A DNA stretch of 13,128 nt from CAG-582 sp964636965 (GTDB lineage: Bacteria; Bacillota_I; Bacilli_A; RF39; UBA660): assembly GCA_964636965.1 (NCBI GenBank), contig CAZWST010000046.1, forward strand, positions 1-13,128, given 5' to 3'. A program made the translations under genes and the position numbers. Positions 5,555 to 13,128 of the stretch are shown here, one piece after another (the stretch's first letter is position 1; every line of letters begins with the position of its first letter). The notes under the pieces are model-generated. The model searched no databases and was not told the origin of the DNA. It was given only the letters and a program-made list of their open reading frames with translations.

Positions 5555-8500
5555 TTAGAATAATGATAATTGATTAGATTCACTTAAGTTATCTAAGCAG
5601 CCTAGCATCTTTAATTTTTCAATAGCGGATGATGGACATTTACCTCTCTTTTGTAAATCTTCTTGAGAGATAAATGGTGACTCATTTCTTGCTTTAACTA
5701 TAGCTTCAGCAACGTTTGCACCTAAACCATCAAGTGCAGTGAATGGAATAATTAATCCTGTACCATCATCTGTTATAACAAATTTAGTTGCATCACTTTT
5801 TTCAATATTTATGTTTTCAAAATGGAAACCTCTTGCTACCATTTCTAGACAAATAAGTAATGATTCTCTGACCCCTAAATCTTTATTGCTTGCTTGATTT
5901 CCTTTTGCATCTATTTCATCTATTTTATCTCTAATTGCGTCTTCTCCTCGTATCATTGAGGCAACATCAAATTGATCTTTTCTTATTGAAAGAAATGCAC
6001 AGTAATACCAAATTGGATGATGAACTTTAAACCATGCAATTCTAAATGCTGATGTAACATACGCGGTTGCATGGGCTTTTGGAAACATGTATTTAATCTT
6101 TCTACATGAATCTATATACCATTCTGGAACATTGTATTCCCTCATTGTTTCAGCAAAGCCCTTCCAACCTTCAGGATCTTTACTTGGTTTTCCTTTACGA
6201 ACAAATTCCATTATTTTGAAGGCTTTAGCTGGTGGAAGTCCCATTTGAATTAAGTTAACCATGATGTCATCACGACAACCTATAACATTTTTAAATGGTA
6301 CTTGAATATTTCCGTTTTCATCTGGTGTACAAAGATCTCTGGCATTACCTAGCCAAACATCAGTACCATGTGAAAGTCCAGAAATCTTGATAAGTTCGGC
6401 AAATGTTGTTGGTTTAGTTTCTTCAAGCATTCCAAGAGTAAATGGTGTTCCAAATTCTGGTATTCCAAGAGTTCCAGTTGGGCAGTATTTTCTTCCTTCT
6501 TTATCAGTAAGTCCACGAAGACGATATCTATCTACTCCTAAAATCTCTGGTCCAGTAAATATTTTCATGGTGTCTAAGTCTCCTAGATCTATTTGGGTAA
6601 CATCTATTCCCGATAAATCTTGAAGCATTCTTAATACTGTTGGATCATCGTGTCCAAGTATATCTAGTTTTAAAAGGTCGGCATCTATTACGTGGTAATC
6701 AAAGTGTGTTGTTCTCCATGGAACTGTTGGATCATCAGCTGGATATTGAAATGGTGTAAAATCCCATATATCTTTATACCCTGGTACAACAACAATTCCT
6801 CCTGGGTGTTGACCTGTAGTTCTTTTAACTCCTGTACATCCAACAGCAAGTCTTTCAACTTCTGGAACCCTTACTGTACTTTTAATTATTCCTTTTTTCT
6901 TAAGTTCATCTTTTCCAGTTACGTCTAATCCTAAAGACCTTGCTTCAGTTCTTAATTTATTAAACATCTTTTCTTCAAAGAATCCTTGAACGTAACCAAA
7001 TGCCGTTTTATCAGCAACTGTACCAATTGTTCCAGCACGATAAACATTATCAGTACCAAATAATACTTTTGTATATTCATGTGCACTTGCTTGGTTATCT
7101 CCGGAGAAGTTAAGGTCAATATCAGGAACTTTTTCTCCAGCAAATCCTAGGAATGTTGCAAATGGCATATCGTTACCTTGGTGAATCATTAAAGTATTAC
7201 ATTTAGGACAATTTTTATTTGGTAAATCGAATCCTGATGGGTAATTTTCTGAATAAGGTACACCCTCTTCATCATTAAATTCACTGTGTTGGCAATTCGG
7301 ACAATAATAGTGCGCTGGTAAACCATTACATTCTGTTATTCCCATCATACTTGCAACAAATGATGATCCAACTGATCCACGTGATCCAACTAAATAGCCA
7401 TCATCATTTGAGTGTTTAACTAGTTTCTGAGCAATTAAGTATATAACGTCAAATCCTCCACCAATTATACCAGTTAGTTCAGCTTTAGCTTTTGAAATTG
7501 CTTCTTCATTAGTTAATTCTGGATTATTTCTAAGCACTTGTTCTTTTTTTAGCTCAACTACACCATCATAACCAGACATGATTACTTCATGGATTACAGA
7601 TGGTAACATTTCATCTTTTTCTTCATCACTCAACTCAGGATGTTCAAGGGATATTTTTTCTAATACTAAGGCATTGATCTTATCCCCATAGAACTCTTGA
7701 GCAATACGTTCTTCAATATTTCGAGGAAGTGGATTACCATACATGCTCCAAGCACGCTCAAAGACTAAATCACGACATGTTTCTTGTGAATTTTCAATAA
7801 TTGGAGAAAATGGCTTATCAGGATAAATTACAACTTCAATTTCTTCTAACATATCAATTATCTTATTAGGATTTTCAATCACTATTTCATGTATAAGCGC
7901 ATCATCTTTTAGCCAACTAAATTCATTTAACATCTCATTTGTTGTTCTAAAGAATTGATTTGGAATATGACCTTCTTCAATTAAATCTCCTTTATCATGT
8001 TTCGCAATTAAAGTATAAGTACCATCACTATAGTTAACTGATATTAAATTTCCAATTTGAAGTTTTCTTAATGATGCATCTATTATATACTTCTTTTCGT
8101 TATCATCTTTTTTCATTTGTTCTTCATCTGGAATTTTTTTATCAATAGAATAAATACTTGCAATTAAAGATGATGTAATTGGCAAATCATTTAAACTTGT
8201 TAAAGCATAAACATATTTTAATACTTTTATATCAATATTAGATAATTCTACCCCATTCTTTTTGGCTTTTTCAATGGCTTTATTAATATTTTCTTTATTA
8301 CTATTATTTTTAAGCGATGGAGATAAATATTTAGCAAGAGGATGTCTTCCTTTACCTGGAACATTTTGGTTTACGATTATTTCACGATATAACCTGTCTT
8401 CCTTATCGATATTGTGAACATCACCTGTTGCTACTACTATTTTCCCACATTTCTTTGCACAATCAATAATCTTTTTAATACATTTTTTTAAATGTTCTAA

Positions 8501-11308
8501 ATTATTTATAGAATGATCACTTAAAAGATGAGAATAGTTTTCAAGTGGTTGAACTTCAATATAATCATAGAACTTCATTGCTTCAATTAAATCTTCTTCA
8601 GTTCGAGTTTCAGCTAAGTAAAATATTTCGCCATTCATGCAGGCTGACCCTACTAAAAGTCCTTCACGATATTCACTAGTTAGTTTTCTTGGAATTTTAG
8701 CATTTTTTTGAATAAAATTTGTGTTAGCAAAACTTATAATTTTAAATAAATTTTTTAATCCAATTTTATCCTTAGCTATGAATGTTACATGCTTTAAATT
8801 GTCATACATATTAGCTGAATGTTCTGTAAAACTTTTTGCTGGAATATTTTCATACATTTGTAAATGATTTTCTTTACACCATGGAAATTTCCATACATAA
8901 TCATGATTACCATATTGTTCAAATGGATAAACTGTTTTCTCTTCTGGTTCTTCATTTTCTTCTAGTTTTCTAACATAATTTTTATATGTACAAATTTCTC
9001 CAACATTTGCCATATATTTTGGATTATTTTTTATGGCAATACTTTCAAGAAGCCCAAGATCATTTAGCTCTTTTAAAGTTTTTATTCCATCAATTTGACT
9101 TAACATCTTATTAAAAATATAACCTGTATTTTCTGAGTCTACATCTGCTCCATGGTGTTGTCCAACATAAACGCTTGCGTTAACTACTTTTATACCAAAG
9201 GCAGTAGTGTATTTTATTTCAATAATATTTTCAGCAGGATGTAGAGTTACTTTATCATTAAAGTCAACTAATTCGTTTTCTTCACCAACTGTTACTTCAA
9301 GTTTAATGCTTTCAGTTTTAGAAGCTTTGTATACCATATTAAGATAATACTCTTTTTTGGTTTTCTTAATTCTTTCTTCTGTAGATATTTCAGCTTCACT
9401 GTATTCTACATCAATTGATTTGATTAGTTCTTCCCCATCTACTTTAACACTTAATAATTCTCTAGCAGTTTCTTCATCAAGTTTTTGTGCAGTTGATGGT
9501 AATTCTTCTGATTCTTCATCGTCATCAGTTTCTTCACCTGTATCAACTCCATATAGTTTACCTAAAGCTTTTAAGCTATGTTTCTTTTGGTCTCGATTTA
9601 TGATTCTTGATAACATAAGTGTATCTATTATTGGATTATCAAGTGTGCCTAAATCATACTTATAATATGCCATATCAAGCATATTTTTATCGAATCTTGC
9701 ATTATGTGCAACCAATGGAAGATTACCAATCCATTCTTTAAATCTCTTAGTTACATTTTCTTCGCTGTCAGCATCTTTTACATCATCATCACTTATATTT
9801 GTAACTCTTGTTATTTGTTCATCAATATGGTGTCCGGGATTAATTAATTCATCAAAACGATCAATAACCTCTCCATCTTTTATTTTAACTCCACCTATTT
9901 CAATCATAGAGTCTCCAAGTCCTGGATTGAATCCTGTTGTTTCGGTATCGAATACAACAAATGTGTTTCCTTCTATTAATTCATCACTTGGATTAAAGCA
10001 CACATTTAATGAACTTTCACACATTTCAAGTTCAACACCATAAGCTGCTTTAAATGGTTTATAATTTTTCTTTTCTTCTTTTAATTCAGCAATGTATTTT
10101 TCTAACTCTACGATTCCTTCAGTTTTACCACTTTCTTTTAGTTCTTCTATTGTTTTTTCATTTTCAGCAATTTTTGCATCAAATTCTTTTTTCTTACCCT
10201 TATTGTAACTTGTTATAGTAGAAAATACATGAGCAAAAGCCTGACAGCAATCATGATCAGTTATACCTATACCAGCATGTCCCCAAGCAATTGCTTGATT
10301 AACAAGTTTTACTTCATCACATACACCATCCATTTGACTCATCATAGTATGGCTGTGTAATTCAACACGTTTTTCTAAAGCGTCATCTATTCTTTTTATT
10401 TCTGGATTTGCAATTTCTTCATAATCACGCATTTGGAATACTAAATCTTTGGCATAATCATCATATCTTACTTGTCCAGTAAAATGAAACCATTTACCTT
10501 TCTTTAAATTCTTACCTAATTCAGCAAATTCTTCTTCATCTCGAGCAAATGTTTTAGCAAGAATACTTGAAGTGTTATCACTTATTTTTAAAGTGGCAAG
10601 ATATAATGGTGTTCCATCTTTTTTGGTTAAAGCATTATATTCTGAATCAAAAACATAAGCTTCTATGTTAACACTGTTTTCTTCTCTAGTAATAGAAGAT
10701 ATTGGAACAATTCCTTCTCTTTGATATTCAACTTTTTTTCGAGCCTGCCATTTAGGTTTTTCAGTATTTTCTATTCTCTTTGGTATAACTACTTCTTGTT
10801 TTTCTTTTTCAATTTGTTCTTTTACGCGAGTCTGTTCACTTTCATTAATTACAAAAGATACTTCAAAACCATGTATACCTAAATCATCTAATGTCTTACT
10901 GATTTTTTTGCATTCTTTTTTTAAAGTCGTCTCTTCTATTTTAGAAGTTACTTCAACAATTATAACTTCATCATCTATATGAATATTATCTGTGTTTATT
11001 CCAAGAAGCGATGGATTTTGAAGAATTACCTTATTTAGAAAATATATAAAATATTCAAGTACATCATCAGGATTAACATTTTCATAACTCATTTCAATAT
11101 TAATCTTATTTACCTTATCTACTCCATCAGCACATAGTTTTTTTAAATTCATAATTGAATTTATATTGATAATATCTTGCGCAATTATTCTTAAAGTCCA
11201 CGAATTCTCTTTTGTATTTACTACCATATCCTTTAGTGTTGCATTTTCAAAAGCTATTGCATCATTATAGTTTACTAATTTAAAAAATCTTAAAAGTTTT
11301 TCATCCAT
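5555..11308 (-). CDS. polC: DNA polymerase III alpha subunit, Gram-positive PolC type, with large insertions
   Basis: Replicative polymerase with built-in 3'-5' proofreading. Order: N-terminal domain; OB fold (~195-300); PHP part 1 (ELHSHTMM, His ~318); DnaQ-type exonuclease (FDTETTG, Asp ~454; HNARFD ~535-540; HHGADVD ~718); PHP part 2 (GDVH ~962); polymerase core with GSRGSVGSS (~1308), a four-Cys zinc ribbon (~1335-1370) and the catalytic segment PDIDLNFSG (~1395); then TGQHPGG. The C-terminus NQLSLF is a sliding-clamp binding motif. At ~1,917 aa it is far longer than B. subtilis PolC (1,437 aa as I recall). The excess lies in several insertions: a charged coil in PHP part 1, ~128 aa in the exonuclease, ~70 aa after it, a winged-helix-like block in PHP part 2, and ~75 aa before the polymerase core. 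I start at ATG 11308, preceded by AAGGATGTG; the longer in-frame ATG at 11377 would translate the promoter/palindrome region. Ends at its own terminator. Confidence 0.97.
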   Translation of the reverse strand: MDEKLLRFFKLVNYNDAIAFENATLKDMVVNTKENSWTLRIIAQDIININSIMNLKKLCADGVDKVNKINIEMSYENVNPDDVLEYFIYFLNKVILQNPSLLGINTDNIHIDDEVIIVEVTSKIEETTLKKECKKISKTLDDLGIHGFEVSFVINESEQTRVKEQIEKEKQEVVIPKRIENTEKPKWQARKKVEYQREGIVPISSITREENSVNIEAYVFDSEYNALTKKDGTPLYLATLKISDNTSSILAKTFARDEEEFAELGKNLKKGKWFHFTGQVRYDDYAKDLVFQMRDYEEIANPEIKRIDDALEKRVELHSHTMMSQMDGVCDEVKLVNQAIAWGHAGIGITDHDCCQAFAHVFSTITSYNKGKKKEFDAKIAENEKTIEELKESGKTEGIVELEKYIAELKEEKKNYKPFKAAYGVELEMCESSLNVCFNPSDELIEGNTFVVFDTETTGFNPGLGDSMIEIGGVKIKDGEVIDRFDELINPGHHIDEQITRVTNISDDDVKDADSEENVTKRFKEWIGNLPLVAHNARFDKNMLDMAYYKYDLGTLDNPIIDTLMLSRIINRDQKKHSLKALGKLYGVDTGEETDDDEESEELPSTAQKLDEETARELLSVKVDGEELIKSIDVEYSEAEISTEERIKKTKKEYYLNMVYKASKTESIKLEVTVGEENELVDFNDKVTLHPAENIIEIKYTTAFGIKVVNASVYVGQHHGADVDSENTGYIFNKMLSQIDGIKTLKELNDLGLLESIAIKNNPKYMANVGEICTYKNYVRKLEENEEPEEKTVYPFEQYGNHDYVWKFPWCKENHLQMYENIPAKSFTEHSANMYDNLKHVTFIAKDKIGLKNLFKIISFANTNFIQKNAKIPRKLTSEYREGLLVGSACMNGEIFYLAETRTEEDLIEAMKFYDYIEVQPLENYSHLLSDHSINNLEHLKKCIKKIIDCAKKCGKIVVATGDVHNIDKEDRLYREIIVNQNVPGKGRHPLAKYLSPSLKNNSNKENINKAIEKAKKNGVELSNIDIKVLKYVYALTSLNDLPITSSLIASIYSIDKKIPDEEQMKKDDNEKKYIIDASLRKLQIGNLISVNYSDGTYTLIAKHDKGDLIEEGHIPNQFFRTTNEMLNEFSWLKDDALIHEIVIENPNKIIDMLEEIEVVIYPDKPFSPIIENSQETCRDLVFERAWSMYGNPLPRNIEERIAQEFYGDKINALVLEKISLEHPELSDEEKDEMLPSVIHEVIMSGYDGVVELKKEQVLRNNPELTNEEAISKAKAELTGIIGGGFDVIYLIAQKLVKHSNDDGYLVGSRGSVGSSFVASMMGITECNGLPAHYYCPNCQHSEFNDEEGVPYSENYPSGFDLPNKNCPKCNTLMIHQGNDMPFATFLGFAGEKVPDIDLNFSGDNQASAHEYTKVLFGTDNVYRAGTIGTVADKTAFGYVQGFFEEKMFNKLRTEARSLGLDVTGKDELKKKGIIKSTVRVPEVERLAVGCTGVKRTTGQHPGGIVVVPGYKDIWDFTPFQYPADDPTVPWRTTHFDYHVIDADLLKLDILGHDDPTVLRMLQDLSGIDVTQIDLGDLDTMKIFTGPEILGVDRYRLRGLTDKEGRKYCPTGTLGIPEFGTPFTLGMLEETKPTTFAELIKISGLSHGTDVWLGNARDLCTPDENGNIQVPFKNVIGCRDDIMVNLIQMGLPPAKAFKIMEFVRKGKPSKDPEGWKGFAETMREYNVPEWYIDSCRKIKYMFPKAHATAYVTSAFRIAWFKVHHPIWYYCAFLSIRKDQFDVASMIRGEDAIRDKIDEIDAKGNQASNKDLGVRESLLICLEMVARGFHFENINIEKSDATKFVITDDGTGLIIPFTALDGLGANVAEAIVKARNESPFISQEDLQKRGKCPSSAIEKLKMLGCLDNLSESNQLSLF

Positions 11309-11312
11309 CGTG

Positions 11313-11362
11313 AACACATCCTTGTCTTGTACTAATATTATTATACAAGATAAGGATGTGTT
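11313..11362. repeat. Long inverted repeat over the polC promoter and ribosome binding site
   Basis: Arms of 19 bp, 11313-11331 and 11344-11362, are complementary except at one position and flank a 12-base centre. On the minus strand the right-hand product contains the polC ribosome binding site (AAGGATGTG), and TATAAT (11340-11345) lies across the centre. In a transcript reading in from upstream, the arms would fold and hide the ribosome binding site. As DNA it could be an operator over the -10. Confidence 0.8.
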
Positions 11363-11368
11363 TTTAAA
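11340..11368 (-). promoter_or_regulatory. Candidate polC promoter
   Basis: A perfect -10, TATAAT (11340-11345, minus strand), lies 32 bases upstream of the polC ATG. The 17-bp -35 position (11363-11368) is TTTAAA, a weak match. Initiation here would give a leader of about 25 nt carrying AAGGATGTG with only one arm of the inverted repeat, so the mRNA would not be folded shut. Confidence 0.5.
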
Positions 11369-11371
11369 TAT

Positions 11372-11407
11372 AAACAAAAGAAAAAGTTTAGATTTCTCTA
11401 AACTTTT
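11372..11407 (-). terminator. Intrinsic terminator with GAAA tetraloop, upstream of polC
   Basis: An 11-bp perfect stem (11397-11407 with 11382-11392) is closed by the GAAA tetraloop on the minus strand and followed by TCTTTTGTTT. It has the right polarity to end a transcript coming from the 11585 region, before polC begins. It lies more than 250 bases beyond the rpoC terminator, so it probably serves a separate transcript. Confidence 0.82.
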
Positions 11408-11585
11408 ATAACATGGGTCAAATAATAATTTCTCGTTGTATAATTCAAAGTTGTATGTATCTTGTTGTTAAATCCTTAGTTGTTTCTACGCATCTTCTCT
11501 TGTTGTATTTTCTTATGCTGTCAGTTGTATACTCTTGTTGCTGCGCCCTAAAAAAACCTTATCCCCATTAGGGTATTGTACCCTT
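11375..11585 (-). ncRNA. Candidate small RNA (or polC leader) between rpoC and polC, with CAAC repeats
   Basis: This stretch between rpoC and polC has no protein gene on either strand; its ATGs open only a few codons. It is bounded by a good promoter (TATAAT at 11592-11597) and the GAAA-loop terminator, giving an RNA of about 210 nt. The 5' end can form GGGTA-CAA-TACCC, in competition with a CCCTAA/TTAGGG pairing that uses the same CCC. The A-rich middle carries seven CAAC motifs in alternation: CAACRAGA (11431-11438, 11460-11467, 11498-11505, 11533-11540) and CAACT (ending near 11450, 11479, 11524). I could not match it to 6S RNA, tmRNA, SRP RNA, RNase P RNA or a riboswitch. It could instead be an attenuated polC leader. 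Confidence 0.55.
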
Positions 11586-11591
11586 AAATTC

Positions 11592-11621
11592 ATTATAGTA
11601 TAAAACTAACTTTTAAATCAA
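11592..11621 (-). promoter_or_regulatory. Promoter of the candidate small RNA
   Basis: -35 TTGATT (11616-11621) and a perfect -10 TATAAT (11592-11597) are separated by 18 bp on the minus strand. Initiation is expected at an A or G near 11583-11585, just before the GGGTACAATACCC hairpin. This is the best-formed promoter in the window. AT-rich sequence upstream could act as an UP element. Confidence 0.7.
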
Positions 11622-11631
11622 TAGCTTTTAG

Positions 11632-11648
11632 CAAATTTTTTAAATTTG
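11632..11648. repeat. 17-bp palindrome CAAATTTTTTAAATTTG upstream of the small-RNA promoter
   Basis: Seven-base arms CAAATTT/AAATTTG around a 3-base centre, located 10 bp upstream of the -35. It could be an operator or merely an A/T-rich UP element; in such AT-rich DNA chance is a real possibility. Confidence 0.35.
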
Positions 11649-11658
11649 TTTAGATTAT

Positions 11659-11686
11659 AAAAAAAAGAAGCTGATTATTCAGCCTC
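11659..11686 (-). terminator. Intrinsic terminator of rpoC, overlapping the stop codon
   Basis: On the minus strand GAGGCTGA (11679-11686) pairs with TCAGCTTC (11667-11674), one G-T, around a 4-base loop, then U8 (11659-11666). The left arm encodes the last residues of RpoC and the TAA stop (11675-11677) lies in the loop. Confidence 0.88.
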
Positions 11687-13128
11687 TTCATTTGTTTCTT
11701 CTAATACTACTAATTCCTCTTCTACAACTTCTTCATCATCAATAAATTGATTTTCAAGAACTTCTGATGCATCATCAGATAAGTATTCTTTTTCTAAAGC
11801 AATTGAAATATCTGAATATTCTTTTGCTCCAGTACCTGCTGGGATAAGTTTTCCTAAGATTACATTTTCTTTTAATCCCTTTAAGTAGTCTACTTCTCCT
11901 TTTATTGCAGCGTCTGTTAATACTTTTGTAGTTTCTTGGAATGATGCAGCTGATAAGAATGAATCAGTTTCAAGAGCAGATTTAGTTATACCTAAGATTA
12001 CTGGACGTCCTGTTGCAGGAACTCCTCCAGATAATATTACTGGTTTATTTCTTTCTGTGAATTCACGCATTGAAACTGTTAATCCAGCAACTAAATCAGA
12101 ATCTCCTTCGTCTACTACTTTCATCTTATTGATCATTCTACTTGCAATAATCTCAATATGTTTATCTGAAATATCAACACCTTGCGATTTATATACATTT
12201 TGAACTTCTTTAAGAATATATTCTTGAGTTGTAATTGGATCAGTTACAGCAAGTAATTCTTTTGGACTGATTGAACCTTGAGTTAACTTTTGTCCAGATG
12301 TTACTTGATCTCCTACTTCTACTAAAAGTTTAGCTTCATATGATGTAATATGATCTCTTTCTTCAACATCATTTTTAATAGTTACTTTCCACTTACCATT
12401 AACATTTTCGATATTAATAATCTTACCTGTAATTTCAGCAATAGTAGCTTTTGCTTTTGGTATACGAGCTTCAAATAATTCTTCAACTCTTGGAAGACCT
12501 TGAGTGATATCGGCATCTCCACCATGAGCAGCACCACCTGAGTGGAATGTACGCATTGTTAACTGAGTACCTGGCTCACCAATTGATTGAGCAGCCATAA
12601 TACCAACAGCTTCTCCAGTTTCAACTAGGTTACCTGTTGCAAGGTTTGTACCATAACATTTTTGACATACACCATTAGCTGATGTACAAGTTAATGCACT
12701 ACGAATTTCAACTTCTGTAATTCCAGCTTTTTCTATTTTAGATACAAGAGACTCTGTAATCATTTCATCTTTTTCAACAATTACAGCTTTTGTTTCTGGG
12801 TTTATTATACGTTTTGCTGCAAAACGTCCAGTAATACGATCAGCAAGTGATTCAATAACTGAACCATCTTTTTCATTAATAAATGCACGTACTACAAGTC
12901 CTGATAAACATCCACAGTCTTCTTCTTTTACGATTATATCTTGAACTACATCTACTAAACGACGAGTTAAGTAACCTGAGTCTGCTGTACGTAATGCTGT
13001 ATCGGCAGAACCTTTACGAGCACCATGTGTATTTAAGAAGAACTCATTAACTTTACGTCCCTCAACTAGAGAAGATGTAATTGGAACTTCTGAAACTGTT
13101 CCATCAGGTTTTGCCATTAATCCTGACA
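11675..13128 (-). CDS. rpoC: RNA polymerase beta' subunit, C-terminal part (partial, 5' end outside window)
   Basis: The C-terminal ~484 residues of RpoC; the reading frame stays open through the right edge (codons for SGL precede the first visible Met), so the true start lies outside. SGLMAKPDG and the trigger-loop segment THGARKGSADTALRTADSGYL come first, without the ~190-residue insertion found there in proteobacteria. The structural zinc site is visible as EEDCGC plus CTSANGVCQKC. AAQSIGEPGTQLTMRTFHSG is the strongly conserved downstream block. The end has the GTGAKEY segment that contacts omega in other bacteria and then an unusually acidic Glu/Asp tail. It would normally follow rpoB in an operon. 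It ends at a terminator overlapping the stop. Confidence 0.97.
   Translation of the reverse strand, partial: SGLMAKPDGTVSEVPITSSLVEGRKVNEFFLNTHGARKGSADTALRTADSGYLTRRLVDVVQDIIVKEEDCGCLSGLVVRAFINEKDGSVIESLADRITGRFAAKRIINPETKAVIVEKDEMITESLVSKIEKAGITEVEIRSALTCTSANGVCQKCYGTNLATGNLVETGEAVGIMAAQSIGEPGTQLTMRTFHSGGAAHGGDADITQGLPRVEELFEARIPKAKATIAEITGKIINIENVNGKWKVTIKNDVEERDHITSYEAKLLVEVGDQVTSGQKLTQGSISPKELLAVTDPITTQEYILKEVQNVYKSQGVDISDKHIEIIASRMINKMKVVDEGDSDLVAGLTVSMREFTERNKPVILSGGVPATGRPVILGITKSALETDSFLSAASFQETTKVLTDAAIKGEVDYLKGLKENVILGKLIPAGTGAKEYSDISIALEKEYLSDDASEVLENQFIDDEEVVEEELVVLEETNEEAE

Noticed and set aside
6952..7143. 63-codon minus-strand frame inside polC
   Set aside because: It lies out of frame within the conserved catalytic region of PolC; the overlap is explained by codon composition.
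9357..9665. Ser-rich plus-strand open frame
   Set aside because: Shadow of the Glu/Asp-rich linker in the PolC exonuclease insertion, whose codons read as Ser/Leu on the other strand.
11309..11377. Longer polC start at ATG 11377 adding 23 residues
   Set aside because: The extra residues (MFIFKNTSLSCIII...) come from the inverted-repeat/promoter region and do not resemble a PolC N-terminus; the ATG at 11308 has a near-consensus ribosome binding site.
11431..11540. CRISPR array or tracrRNA
   Set aside because: The repeated motif is only ~8 bases, degenerate and unevenly spaced, with no cas genes nearby.
11375..11585. 6S RNA, tmRNA or SRP RNA
   Set aside because: The ends do not pair into the long 6S rod, there is no tRNA-like end or tag frame, and the SRP GGAAG/AGC core is absent.
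1..13128. Mycoplasma-type code with TGA as Trp
   Set aside because: Trp codons are TGG, TGA ends the Rieske gene, and polC and rpoC remain open under the standard code.

Overview
The window is a low-GC (roughly 30%) bacterial segment using the standard code: Trp is TGG throughout, TGA occurs as a stop, and a 1,900-codon gene stays open. PolC (the Gram-positive replicative polymerase), an RpoC without the large proteobacterial insertion, AGGAGG-type ribosome binding sites and U-tailed hairpins all point to a Bacillota/Bacilli lineage. A deep-branching uncultured relative of Mollicutes/Erysipelotrichia (RF39-like) is my guess; this is inference, with no marker search possible here.

Almost everything lies on the minus strand, so transcription runs from the right edge to the left. 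From right to left: (1) the 3' part of rpoC, cut by the window edge, ending in an intrinsic terminator whose loop contains the stop codon; (2) a 366-base gap that is not empty, holding a strong promoter, a candidate ~210-nt structured RNA with a degenerate alternating CAAC repeat, that RNA's own GAAA-loop terminator, and a 19-bp-arm inverted repeat over the putative polC promoter and ribosome binding site; (3) polC, about 1,917 aa, some 480 aa longer than typical PolC because of several insertions, including a winged-helix-like one; (4) a polC terminator; (5) an 818-aa exported or membrane-anchored surface protein; (6) a flavin oxidoreductase with a C-terminal Rieske [2Fe-2S] domain (YhfW-like); (7) a 384-aa exported paralogue of the 818-aa protein; (8) a bidirectional terminator shared with a plus-strand gene of which only the last 12 codons are visible.

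The two surface proteins share a signal peptide and an N-terminal beta-rich domain of about 170 residues, and their promoter/leader regions are also related: an A-tract, an extended -10, then a small 5' stem-loop. The A-tract is 16 long in front of the 384-aa gene and sits between its -35 and -10; it is 8 long in front of the 818-aa gene. This is the architecture expected for promoter phase variation by slipped-strand mispairing, as known for Mycoplasma hyorhinis vlp genes. The most novel-looking items are this promoter pair, the repeat-bearing small RNA between rpoC and polC, and the expanded PolC.
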